The position numbers and the translations under genes are program-made. 39,711 nucleotides of DNA, from the NCBI GenBank assembly GCA_000467715.1, contig AJFK01000223.1, positions 1 through 39,711 on the forward strand, read 5' to 3'. Positions 1 to 10,774 of the stretch are shown here, one piece after another; position 1 is the stretch's first letter, and each line of letters begins with the position of its first letter. This DNA comes from Hysterium pulicare CBS 123377. Lineage: Eukaryota; Ascomycota; Dothideomycetes; Hysteriales; Hysteriaceae. The notes beneath the pieces were generated by a model, which saw only the letters and a program-made list of their open reading frames with translations, made no database searches and was not told the origin of the DNA.

Positions 1-208
1 AAGGACAGGGTCAATGCACACGCTAGACTACTCAAAGGGTGGAACGTTAGCTCCACTCTCTCACCCTACTCTCCATTCCCTTTCCGTTCGGATACATTCT
101 CAAGCCAATGGACCCAGAGGCAGGTAATTCGTCTAGTGTTATGCACATATCACATTAGCCTTTGAGCTCAGCCCGGCGGCAGACTTAGGAACTCAGCATT
201 GTGGAGAT

Positions 209-2190
209 ATGGCAAATCATCACACCGACTCGATCATCAGAATACAGCTGGCATGCTTTAGGGCCAGGCATTTCACAGTTCCGGTGAGGAACTGCTTAGC
301 TTTGCAACGTTGTCAACTGTTCCTCCGCTCCGCAAACGTCGAGCTTATGCTCAAGCTGATGTATGAAGATCCATTTGACGATGAAAGTACTCGGCCTCGT
401 TGGCTTCTTCGCATCCCGTCGCGTAATCCTACCCTTGGCGGCCAGGTAATCAGGATGGTGGCCATTTAGAGCCACTCTACTACGCCGTTTCGTATATATG
501 GGGACGCTGGCAACTAGAGGATAACGATATGCTAGAAATCCTACCCCTAGACTTTCATACGCCATGGAATCGGCCTCGAGTTAACCCATCTTGTTTTAGC
601 GGGAGAGAGCTGATGCATCTTGTTGACCGCCTTTCAGAACTGGACACCTCAGACCGCAGCACATGGCCTGGTACGAACCCTTTTGCTAGTTCGTTCATGA
701 TGGTATATGATTGCCGCTGATACGAAGTGCTACTTTCGTCATAGTCGACTTTTGTGGATCGACATTGCATCCATCGATCAAACTCCTGGAAGTCTAGAGA
801 AGGATGCTGAGATTGGCCGCCAGGCTGTCATTTTCAAAGGTGCCCAGGAGGTATTCATCTGGCTTCATGAATATAAGCTGGAAGCACTGCTACCATGGCA
901 TGTCCAATTTGAGGCAGCTTTCGAGACCTTATCCTTAGAGGATTTTGACGGGATTCTCTCGGATTCTTAAGAGCGTCAGTTGACCAACATAATTGAAGCC
1001 TTGGGATTCTATTCTCGAGATCCATGGTTTACGTCATTGTGGACCCTTCAGGAAGCCTATCTTCGCAAGATGCCTTCCTTGTGTCGAAAGACGGCCTTCC
1101 ATAGGGAGCTGTGAATGATGCAGGCGGCTCCACGCGCCTTAAGGACATGATAGGGCTCATGCAACAGCTACACAACTGCCTGGATATATTTAGCCTTCTC
1201 GAAGTAGCAGACTCCAGATTGGCTCTTAGAACGCATCTTGAGAAGATGGGTTTAATATGGTTACTATGGGAAATGCCGACAATACTTCTTGCAGCTGCAC
1301 AGCATCGGCAAACCAGTCCGAACAACACTGAAGACCGGATCTATGGTATTATGCAAATCTTTGGTTTTAAGCTTGGAAAGCTTTCCCGAGGACTTCTCCG
1401 GAGGAGTCTTTCACTCTCGAGGACCTGGAAATCCAACTTAGCGATACTCTCCTAAGAACTTCTCCTATTCAGAATCAACTTTTTAGGCGTAGCTCACCAC
1501 CCGAAGAAGGCCAAGGATGGAGAGTGGGTCGTAATGTAGAAATTCCGCTATTCATCGGCATCATTCTCGATTTTCGTTTCGCCTCCTCAGATAGGGATAA
1601 GACGGAAATAGCTGTAGAATTATCGACAAGGCAGACACGTCAGATGACGGTAGGCTATTTTGACGGACTCCTGCGCCCATTTTCAGTGGTAGCAGCAATA
1701 TCATTCGACCTAGATTTAGCCTTACATGCGACAGATAATACCGGACCTCCTCAACATTTGCTAAAAGCACCCGAATCATCACTCGCCTGCGCATATGAAC
1801 CGAATCGCCTTAGTTAAACGGCTGGCTGAAAATGAGCCTAACCTCCAAATCCTGCTTTTGGGCCAGTCTATGAAGCGATCGGTCGAGTATCTGCCTTGCA
1901 AGGATGAGAGGCAGGCTGTTTATTCAGAGTGGCAGGTCATTTGGTCAATAAGAGTATTACTCCTACCACGGCTGCATGGCGGGAAAGGCCCGGACTAGCA
2001 CCGGTTCGGAATATGCATGTGGAAGGCTGAAAATACAGCTGGGGGAGGATCTTCGTTTAGCAAAGTCAGTGAGACGATTCCGACATACTGGATCAACAGA
2101 CGTGGGACATTTGGTTAGCATCAAGGCAGCTTTGAGTAGCATGACATGCCAGGCAGCATTTCCAAACACACTAATGGTCATTTGATTTCA
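209..2190 (+). pseudogene. Decayed HET-domain gene, subfamily A
   Basis: This is a degraded relative of the intact HET gene at 5038-7113. Pieces in order match that protein. The WPRRLLHVP-like start is near 380-420. The block YYAVSYIWGRW lies near 478-515, followed by a TPWNRPRVNP stretch matching LPWKMPRIDP. LLWIDIASIDQ and EIGRQAVIFKGA lie near 750-845. DPWFTSLWTLQEAYL lies at about 1018-1065, RIYGIMQIFGFKLG near 1340-1380, and a weak tail continues to about 2190. The pieces fall in more than one frame, with several interruptions, so no complete product is expected. HET domains are known to trigger cell death during fungal non-self recognition. Decay of such genes is common because they are often under balancing or relaxed selection. 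The 3' limit is uncertain. Confidence 0.8.
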
Positions 2191-2242
2191 GGATTACATC
2201 TTTTCTCATTGTTTCGCAACCGCGCCAGGAATCTCTGCGGTA

Positions 2243-4027
2243 CTAACTCGTCAGTGCTTTACCCTTCCGCTTCGGGTTCCAAGAGCTCCACAAATGAATG
2301 CTTCCTGCAAGAAGGAGTGTTAGGGCAGTGAGAGGCACTGCAGCAGCGAAATACCATCCAAACGTAAGCCTCAGAACACTGATATCAGGCTGCATACTGA
2401 ACAATCCAGATACGAACGACAAGGGAATAAATGTCGTTGCGAGCCAGGTCAGCCGCGCCAGGTTATGATTCTCCTCAAGTCCACGGCGTGAATCTTCCGT
2501 CGAGATTGCGGCCATAACCACGGACGTCAAACGATCAAGGCGTGCCTGAAGTTCTTGTAAGGCGCTAAGAACTCTGTTGAAATCTGGCCCAATATCATCG
2601 ATCGGTTTGTCTGCGCCGGACGCTGTGAGTTTGGTTACGAGCGGTAACACTTGCTCCAGTGTTTCAGAGACCATCTCTCGATAGATCGGCACCACTCGCC
2701 TCCACGTATGAAGTCTACTGAGCGAAGAATCTATGATATCGCCTCTCGACCTGAACCGCTGAGGATTTTCTAGTTCCCATTCGATCTGGCCCAAACGGGC
2801 TTTCACATACTCGCATACTATAAGCCATTCCGAACATATGGAATACATCGCGGGGGTAACGAGTGCTTGCGAATCTTTTCGACTATTGTTGTCCGTTGAT
2901 GCAAACCAAGGATACATAAGCGTCCAGTGGATGAGATCCTGGTGGAAGGACTTTCGAGAGGCGCCTTCCAGCTTTTCCGATAATGTCTGGCTGGGTGTGG
3001 GTATCCAATTGCAGTAGCCATGCCATAGTGGGAAGCCTTCCCTGACCGTAGGGTCGACTAGAATGATACCTACACAAGTCAGCTCCACATATTTCAAGTA
3101 CGGAACTACGAAGGCAAGTTGACGTACCTACGCTTCCGCCGTGCTCATCGCCATCTTTGGAAAACCATACTGACGTCTTAGTTCTTGTCATACCCACAAC
3201 TGATCCGGGCTTATCCAGATACCCCCAATGGTTATGATCGTCATCAGGGCGTCTGTGGACATTAAAAGAGTTTGACTCTTCTCGGGCTCTCTGAAAAGAC
3301 TCCTTGGACGAAAAGTATCGCAACCGTGTGTGTCGCACGCGAAACCAATTCCGTCGTGTCATGGCAGCCATCAGGCTGGGCGGCATCATCCACGGATCTC
3401 GAGTGTTGTACCACGAATACTCATCGATGTGCTCTCGGAAGAACGTAGGATCCACATCAAACGTGGAACCTAACAATTCGATGACATCTCGGGAGAGGTC
3501 CTCAACAAAGAAGATTCGAGTTGATGAGCGGTTAGCGCTGTCGCGCGTACCCTTGGACAACCGCTTCTTCAAATCCGCGATTTGCTTGAAGTCCACACGG
3601 GTGGGGCGGTCAGCGGTTGGAAATTCAAGAAGGGTAACGTTAGTTCGACAAGCACGCTCCTGTCGCTCAGACGGTATACCGCGGAGATATTTCCACCTCA
3701 ATGGCGTCGTGCTGACTTCCATGAAGTCTGCTAGTTGTCTTAGAGGAGCCCAGCTCTTCGAGAGAATTTTGATATGCGTCAAGTACGGCATATCTGTTCT
3801 AGAAAATGCATTAGACACATGGAGTTGCGAACGGGCTGGGTAAGACGGATGGGGGAGACAAGGGATGGGGATATGAAGAATTCGGCGACGCACGAATCTA
3901 TCTCCCACTGCTGTGGGATTGACGATCTATCATAGCAATCACCAGTCCAATATGGGTCACCAGCCTCTGGTGTATGTGGAAGAAACCTTGCGGGGGCTCC
4001 CGTTTCAGGAGTCTTGGCCGTGTCCAT
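2243..4027 (-). CDS. CorA-like divalent-cation transporter family membrane protein
   Basis: Three exons are supported on the minus strand: 4027-3894, 3798-3128 and 3069-2243. The introns are 95 and 58 bp with donors gtgcgt and gtacgt, acceptors tctag and tgtag, and matching phases. The joined protein is 543 aa. It has a long N-terminal cytosolic part containing IFFVEDLSRDVIELLG and DPTFFREHI, then a helical region. Two C-terminal membrane helices follow at about 474-492 (LATTFIPLSFVSGLF) and 506-529. This is the two-helix layout of CorA/ZntB proteins. The GMN selectivity motif after helix 1 is absent; the sequence there is SGLFSMQPDI, as in many fungal CorA-like proteins. Magnesium transport is therefore not assured. 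The gene sits between two HET loci on the opposite strand. The start at 4027 is the first ATG and gives a continuous frame. Confidence 0.82.
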
Positions 4028-5037
4028 TTTGCTAGCTCTATGCCTTCTTCAGTTCGGAGTTCGTTGAGATAAAAAGCCTTAAAAAGAGTGGAAGATTACG
4101 AGAGAAACGCCATTTTGGGGAAAAGCAGAAATCTAGCGCGTCATCAGATCAAGCGGTGGTCTGAAGGGTGAACAGGCAGCGAGGTCCGGGAGCGGTGTGA
4201 GAGTAGCTGGAAAATTGAAGGCGCTCTTGAAGACATCGTAGAATCTGCCCCAACATAAGCGAAAAGCTAAGCCACATAGCAGCCTGTCAGCCTGTCTCAT
4301 GTCTCTCTAGACGACTGCATCTGTTAGTGTTTCGGCTTGGGGCCATCTAGATCTCGGTGGGCACCAAAATCAGCGTCTGGCCAAGCTCCGTACGGAATAA
4401 TTGGCGGCCCGTGCGTTAGTATACCTCCCCGCCTCCTTAGGCTTGAAACAAAGTGGGTAACCCCATACCTAACTACCTACACCATCTTTTCAGTTTCGAG
4501 TGGACACGACTAGGAACTAATGTTGATCAATCTGTCAAACATTACTGTATCAGGTACTGATCATTGCAAGATGAGCGAACTGGAGTCGTCGATTATACAG
4601 CGGTGGCCGTAATATTCCCCATGTATGGAATCTTTCCACTCGAAACTGAAAAGATGGTGTATGTATGTACGAATATCGATGAACATACCCCCTGTGGTTT
4701 ATAAGAGTCAAGTTGCAGACAGGCTCGCCGCTCACGAGACTTTCCTCTTCAAAAGGGCGTGCACCGAATTATACGTTGTTACGTTATGTGCTTATAAATG
4801 TGCATCTAGACAGCGCGGTTTGAACCCAGTTTTTGATGTTGTTTCAGGTGTGGGTAATTATTTTTATTTACGGCTTACACCTGTGTACTCGGCCAAGGAC
4901 GGTTGCTCCGGGTCTTGGCATGCTCTCGCTGTCTAGGCTGCTGCTGCCTGCATGATTTCCTTCTACCCTCTACTATCAATCTTTGAACGACTAGGGTTCA
5001 AAATCCCTACTGAGCATTATCCCTTGCTGAGCTAGTC
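4028..5037. other. Intergenic region between CorA-like gene and HET gene
   Basis: No convincing gene is seen. The stretch holds the upstream region of the CorA-like gene, a 184-bp inverted-repeat element at 4478-4661, and the upstream region of the HET gene starting at 5038. A 103-codon open frame at 4625-4936 overlaps the inverted repeat and has no recognisable domain, so it is not called. Confidence 0.6.
4478..4661. mobile_element. Candidate MITE with 27-bp perfect terminal inverted repeats
   Basis: The 27 bases at 4478-4504 are the exact reverse complement of those at 4635-4661. They enclose a 130-bp non-coding centre. The outermost two bases on each side are TA. If these are a duplicated TA target, the element proper is 4480-4659 with 25-bp termini beginning CACCATCTTT. 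That pattern fits small non-autonomous Tc1/mariner-type elements (MITEs). No second copy is visible in this window, so mobility is inferred only from structure. A transcribed hairpin or chance repeat is the alternative, but a perfect 27-bp inverted pair this close is unlikely by chance. Confidence 0.5.
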
Positions 5038-7113
5038 ATGACGACTACGGTATCTGACTTGGAAGAGCAACTCGGAGGTTGGCCAAGGCGCCTTCTACAC
5101 GTTCCATCGATGAGGTCCTATCCGTGGCGGCCTGGCAACAAGTATAGAGGCGTAGCGGAACCGCAATATAATGCCATATCGTATACATGGGGACGATGGG
5201 CGCTGTCAAAGAAAAAGCAGCGCCGTATACGTGGTATAGCAATCCGTGACCATAACGGAAAGCCGCTCCCTTGGAAAATGCCGCGGATTGACCCTAATCA
5301 TTTTCGGCAACGCCAGTTAAGGAGTGTTTTGGAGCAGGCACGACGATTATATCCGACCGAGACTTCTAAGCCGTCAACTGTACGCTTGGTAGATTTTGTC
5401 TGGCTTGATATTGCCTGCATCGACCAACGCTGGAACGCTGATTCGATGCTAGAGATTGGGCGTCAAGCACTAATCTTCCGCAATGCTACCAATACGTACA
5501 TGTGGCTAAGCAGTATGTCGTCTTCGGACCTATTTCGAACAGTTCGCGGCCTCGAAATGGTTACCCAACTACTTCATCACCGGTGGCTCCATGGTGTGAA
5601 AGGACCCAACCCAACCGACGATCCAGATGTAAGGATTCGCGACCTCAGTCAAGCTGACCGGGGCGACCGTATAAACTTCTCCGATTATCGTGGTGGTAAC
5701 ATGCGCTTTTCGACAAAGAGATGGGAGTTAGTCGCCCTCCAGCACATACAGGAGTTGAAAAATGATCCTTGGTTCTCGTCTCTGTGGACACTCCAAGAAG
5801 GCTTCTTATGCAAGGATGCTTTCTTCTTGTCCAGTGAAGGCGAATTTGTCGACGATGCAAGGCTTAATCAGCCTTTCCCCCCTGGTGAAAGCGTTAGGGC
5901 CAATTTTGCTAAGTTTCATACTGTTCTTGACACTGTATCATTGCTTTGGAATATTTGCGATATGGTGAACAAAGAAGAAGAGTGGAACGAGTCTTCCAAA
6001 GACGAGGTCTGTGAGGACATCGAAATGGCGGACGTAGGAGAAGAATCCAACGACTCTCCCGAAAACGAGAACTGCGAAAGAGTGGACAAGGAAGAGGAAA
6101 CTAACGCGTCTTCTAAAGACGAGGATTCCGAATCAGTCAACACACAAAAAGAAGCCAACGACCCTTCCAAAAACGAAGTCCGCCTGAAAATCATAGAACT
6201 TTTACACGAGTCTGGTCTCTTAGGGCTCGAGCGGCGAAGTCCAATGCAACTCTACTATATCGCTCGATCTAGAAAGCCGTCCAATGAACTCGATAGCATC
6301 TACGGCATTATGCAGATTTTTGAATTTCGGCTTGGAAGTTCTAATCCGCTTGCAGACCAATCTCGTCGTTTTACCCTGGAAGAGCTTGAAGATGAGCTGG
6401 GCCAGGCTCTGATGACAAAATCTCCGATACTAAGTCAAGCGTTCATCCATACCGATGAACATCGACAGCCAGGGAAAAGCTGGCGCTTGCATTCCAAAGC
6501 GGTGGCTCCAATGTTCAACAATGACGGAGACGTTTGGGACGACCTAAAACGCGATAGCGAGAGCCGGTCGCTTCGGACACTATGCAAAATGGACTGCCGG
6601 CTTCATCTGGGACAACGCTGGGGCTGGTTTAATGGGCTTGCGATCTCGATCGATATCTTTCGAGACGTATGGACGACTCCACCACAGAACGTGCGAACTG
6701 AAGAGCATCCGGAGGCAAGGAAGGGATTGGCGGGCACTAGCATCGGGCTTGACTATGCGCCAAACATTCTCCCAGACCAGAAAAACTCGTATCTCAGAGA
6801 CATGGTAACTGGGAAACGAGCGGATGAACTCATAGAAACTCTTGTCCAGGCCTTTGGGTCTCCAGACGTGTTTGTTCTGCATTTGGGGGCTAGTGTTCGC
6901 TCAATGAACAGTACCCATTACGGCTTAATACTTCTCCGGCGAAGTGTTAAGAGGAAAACATACTGGCGTCGGCTTGGTATAATCACGTGGAACCATTCAT
7001 CGCGCGTCTCTGCTGACTTTACCTCCATTACGGATATTGACAAATGTCTTCAGAACTGGGGTGACCGAATGCGACGAGTGGGATGGGTGCCGTTAGAGGG
7101 ATATTTCGGTTAA
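5038..7113 (+). CDS. HET-domain (heterokaryon incompatibility) protein, intact
   Basis: A single exon of 691 aa starts at ATG 5038. The N-terminal HET domain shows its usual blocks: YNAISYTWGRW near residues 44-54, VWLDIACIDQ near 121-130, EIGRQALIFRNA with YMWL just after, and WFSSLWTLQEGFL near 245-257. A diverged acidic tandem repeat occupies about residues 311-384. LDSIYGIMQIFEF follows near 417. The C-terminal half has no domain I recognise. The N-terminus matches that of the minus-strand relative at 16,178 (shared WPRRLLHVP and GRW blocks). HET proteins act in the cytoplasm as cell-death effectors when genetically different hyphae fuse. No NACHT, WD40 or ankyrin partner domain is present here. 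This is the only unbroken member of subfamily A in the window. Confidence 0.9.
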   Translation: MTTTVSDLEEQLGGWPRRLLHVPSMRSYPWRPGNKYRGVAEPQYNAISYTWGRWALSKKKQRRIRGIAIRDHNGKPLPWKMPRIDPNHFRQRQLRSVLEQARRLYPTETSKPSTVRLVDFVWLDIACIDQRWNADSMLEIGRQALIFRNATNTYMWLSSMSSSDLFRTVRGLEMVTQLLHHRWLHGVKGPNPTDDPDVRIRDLSQADRGDRINFSDYRGGNMRFSTKRWELVALQHIQELKNDPWFSSLWTLQEGFLCKDAFFLSSEGEFVDDARLNQPFPPGESVRANFAKFHTVLDTVSLLWNICDMVNKEEEWNESSKDEVCEDIEMADVGEESNDSPENENCERVDKEEETNASSKDEDSESVNTQKEANDPSKNEVRLKIIELLHESGLLGLERRSPMQLYYIARSRKPSNELDSIYGIMQIFEFRLGSSNPLADQSRRFTLEELEDELGQALMTKSPILSQAFIHTDEHRQPGKSWRLHSKAVAPMFNNDGDVWDDLKRDSESRSLRTLCKMDCRLHLGQRWGWFNGLAISIDIFRDVWTTPPQNVRTEEHPEARKGLAGTSIGLDYAPNILPDQKNSYLRDMVTGKRADELIETLVQAFGSPDVFVLHLGASVRSMNSTHYGLILLRRSVKRKTYWRRLGIITWNHSSRVSADFTSITDIDKCLQNWGDRMRRVGWVPLEGYFG
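5968..6189 (+). repeat. Diverged 54-bp coding tandem repeat (acidic, four units)
   Basis: Four consecutive in-frame units of about 63, 54, 54 and 51 bp encode related 17-21 aa blocks rich in Glu, Asp, Asn and Ser. Each has a core like SSKDE preceded by EE.N and followed by CE or SE. The block lies inside the HET gene at 5038-7113, between the HET domain and the IYGIMQIF motif. The subfamily A relatives at 209-2190 and 14,477-16,178 have no comparable acidic stretch at this position. Confidence 0.7.
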
Positions 7114-7784
7114 TACAAAATGATAGCAGGAAGAGCAAAAGTTGTGCTCCAGCGGAGACTGAATAAGCGCTGTGAAGAGTTCAAGTCGACGTGTAAAGGC
7201 AAACTTTCGCCCTTGTAGATTGACGGCAAACCGGACGATTTTATAGCATCTGGCTATCTCTAAATGGCAAACTCATCCAAAACATCGGCAACACAGAACA
7301 CCGCCTTCGGACTGTCTATGGTGGAGAGCAAAATGACCAATACTAACGGTACCGAATTTTCAGTAGGTTCTTCGCATCATAATGTGGAATCAGTTGATTG
7401 AAGAAGAGAAGAAGGTTCCTCAAGAAGCATCTCGAAGAAGAGTTTGGTAAAGCTCAACCGCGCATAAGCAGTGATTATATATAAAGCTTTTATTTATAGT
7501 TAATTTTATTAAATAATGTAACTATTCTTTAATTTTGTGTTGAGTTCTTATTAATTTTAGTTCTTTGGTTATAGTACGCTGTCGTCACTGTTGACGGCAA
7601 GCGTCAAACATGAAAAAAGCATCTCATCCGGGAACATATTCTCCGCCGACCCAAACATCCTTCCCCTCACCTGTCTGTCTATGCAGACGTCGGGCTCGGG
7701 ACTGATTCCGGCACAAAATTTCCCTTACCACTCTTAGCCACTCCCTCTAAAGTATAGTTGAGACTCATGGCAGGCTGAACGACG
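7114..7784. other. Intergenic region with AT-rich core
   Basis: No gene is supported. The stretch at about 7475-7575 is strongly AT-rich and has no open frame of note. The rest is ordinary spacer between the intact HET gene and the decayed HET locus that follows. Confidence 0.6.
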
Positions 7785-10460
7785 TTGTCAGAGCTCGGAC
7801 AAGGTTATATATCCTATACAGTAAGAGATCATGAAGCTGCAACAATAGGTAAACTTATTAATAAAGAGTCCCGAGCTCTCCTGGACTTTGCTGATGGTGT
7901 CGTGAGGCTTGCATCAGAATGCCGCTCTCGTGTCGGGAGAAGCTCGTGTTGTCAGGCCGCGGGGAAATGTTACACCGTAAAAAGGTGGCTTTGCCTCAGC
8001 CTTGCGAGGAAAAGGTTTGATCGCCAAGAACAACATCACGGCGTCTTTCTTTTCTAAGACCATCTCTTCGTTGATGTGCCACCGCGCTACGTGGCAATGT
8101 GGACACCAGAGGCAATAGTTGCGTATGATGAATATGAACGCCTCGGGCCTTTGTGGATGAGAGTTGAAGATGCTCTCGGGAGGAGGATCCTGTACAGGTG
8201 CAGTGGCATCGAGCTGCATCGAATTGGCTACGATTGCTGAAAAGAATAACAAATCATCCCGACCGCTCGAAATTCGACGCTATGTTGACTCTGGGTCAGA
8301 AGGCTTCTTGGAGACTGTTGATTGAGTGGTGGGAGGGCAATTACCAAGCGGATGAATTGAGTTGTTCGGCACGATCATTTGTAGAAGAGATGGCATCACC
8401 TAAGAATGAAGAGTTGATCACCAGTCCAATGAATTACCCTGGTACTGACAAAGCCTTTTATCATTCCACAATGTTCTCTCTTTTCGAAATTGAGTTTCTC
8501 CCTTGCCGGATCGATTTCACCGCAAACCCCGAAAATATCGCAGAAAATTCCTGGTCCCTACTTGAATTCTACGATTGCCTACACAAGAGAAAAAGCGCCC
8601 TGATCTATACTGCCTTACAAAACCTTGGATTCCGTCATATGGCCATCGCAACATTGTCAAGTTGCCAAGATAGCCAAGGAGGAACTACATTAGATCCGTG
8701 CAGCTGGCTTTCTCTTGATGCCGGCGAAAAGGGTTTACCGTACCATCTTTGGGACCTTGCTAAACAGGAAACCGTCATCGTCAAAGATCTTCACAAAACT
8801 CCGACCTACACTTGTATCAGTCACACCTGGGGACGATGGAGAATCAAGAATTCCACATTACACATGGATGGCGTTCCATGGCTTGTACCCAAAAACACCA
8901 GATTTAACGTTGGTGCTCTACCCGAAGAATTTGCTAAGCAAACTTGGAATACATCGTATGTATGGTTTGACCTGTTTTGTATTCCCCAAGATGGATCAAA
9001 ACTCGCCAATATTGAGATATCTCGCCAAAGCGCTATCTTCAAAAATCCAACGTCAAGTGTTGCATGGCTTAATGATGTGGAATCATGGGACGTTGTTTCC
9101 AAAGCAAGCGCTTGGCTGGCTTTGAGCCATCTTCAGGCTACCTCTGTTCTAGGACTGTATGATGTTGGATCAGCATGGTCAAGGCGTACAATGACTCAGA
9201 TCAGCCTCTTGAACTTGCAATTGAAGAACTCATGCCACTGACAGATCGTCACTGGTACCAAAAGTCGCTATTGAAAAATCAGTGGTCGCAGACATATACC
9301 CAAACCGCTCTGAACGGATGGTTCACTTCTCTTTGGACCCTCCAGGAAGCGTTCTTGTGCCCTTTTTTTACTCTGTACTCCAGGCATTGGGACTCTTTAA
9401 AAGACCAGACCGGACAAATAGTAACGCTCGATACCCTTTCTATACTGGAAACTATTTCGCTTCGGCACCTTCGGTCTGGCGTTTACAATAATTCTGAGTT
9501 TAGCACGCCGGAAAATTATCTCGCCACGAAATCCATGCCCCTTGCTCTCCAGGGCCAGTTTTCGAGCACGGTAAAACTACCTTTAGGTGTCAGACAACTA
9601 ACTACTCTATCGAATCATACCAAGCTGGATAATCTCTGGGACGCCTCGCCCGTAGTCCGTACTTGTCCTAGGTAACATGAGACAATGCACAGAGAGCCGA
9701 GCTCAGGCAATCATGTGTATACTTGGAGCAACAGACTGGTACACTCAATACGTGAAGCGGAATGAAAGGTCTCCCCCAGAGAAAAATATGGTCATGGGAA
9801 TGTACTCCCTTCCATTTGTGCAAGAAGTGGCTACAAAGCTCGGTGCATCTTTTTATTGCACAGTCGAAGCAGCTGCTAGCGGTTTGATGTTTTTTCGCGC
9901 ATCAGTGACTGGGGAGGGCATCGGCTCCATGCTACCCTATTCCACCACTCGTTTCCGACCATCAGTCCAGATGATGAATGTAATCTCTCGATGACATGAG
10001 GATCATCCTGACGTACGGACTTGGGCGATCCAATCTAATGGATCGGTGAAAATCTCAAATGCGGGAGTTGTAGACTCGACAACATACCAAGAAAGAAACA
10101 CTGACAAAGTGCAAGCCTGGGTTGTTGACTGCCACCAGGAAACTCGTTCTCTCAAGCAGGTTTTCCTTCGAGAATGGTTGGATCAACAATCAAAGGTCTA
10201 TCATTGGTATGATGTTGCTTTGTGCCGGGACAACATAACGCTATCTGGCATCATTTTGAAACGTTTTCGTTACAGACTTACTCAAACATTGCACATGCTC
10301 AAGACGGGATATTTCCGGACTACGCGAAGGGGCTCTCCGACATCTCGGAAGGTGAATTGACTTGTCCTTTGACTCAAATGCGATTACTAGCGCAGCCATC
10401 CCATAAGTCATTTCCACGAAGAGTCAATGCGTTCTCTACTGTCTTTACTTATGATTAAGA
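7785..10460 (+). pseudogene. Decayed HET-domain gene, subfamily B
   Basis: The locus matches the intact ZZ-HET gene downstream over its middle and C-terminal parts. Recognisable blocks are SWRLLIEWWEGNYQ near 8310-8350, CSWLSLDAGEKGLPYHLWDL near 8700-8760 and YTCISHTWGRWR near 8808-8842. The HET core YVWFDLFCIPQ is near 8957-8990, GWFTSLWTLQEAF near 9318-9357, and AQAIMCILGAT near 9704-9736. A tail corresponds to SWKIQENGSVAIS of the intact protein near 10,018-10,060. An upstream piece with PPRYVAMWTPEAIVAYDEYERLG (near 8080-8150) may be a separate exon. At least three interruptions of frame or stop separate the blocks, so it is probably non-functional. No ZZ finger is seen here. The 5' limit is uncertain. 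Confidence 0.75.
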
Positions 10461-10774
10461 TTTGAGAATGTACTATCAGGATTCAGCTCATTCGCCGATA
10501 TTTAACGCCTGACTGTTCCAGGAGAGATTTGCGTATTTTAAGCGCCGGTAATAGAATGTAAGAGAGAGCGGTGTATCCAGGAGAAGTTCATAGCTTATTT
10601 GTATCCATGGCGTCCACGTCATGGACTCTTAGTCGGCTCCCTGGACATCCGCTGTTTTGATTGCAAAGGTGTTCTGCCTAACGCCCCGCTGCAGGCTCTG
10701 AGATGATAGGCTGATGGATTGCGCAGCAGGGAGATGCTCTGCCAATTGGCTTGATGCTGACGCCAAAAATAAAT

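Noticed and set aside
3304-3843. 179-codon plus-strand frame
   Set aside because: It lies exactly opposite exon 2 of the CorA-like gene and has no domain; a shadow frame.
4983-5015. tRNA-like T-arm around GGGTTCAAAATCCC
   Set aside because: The loop has the wrong length, and no A box or acceptor stem is found upstream.
7475-7575. AT-rich stretch as a RIP-mutated transposon
   Set aside because: Only about 100 bp long, with no recognisable element parts; ordinary AT-rich spacer is enough.
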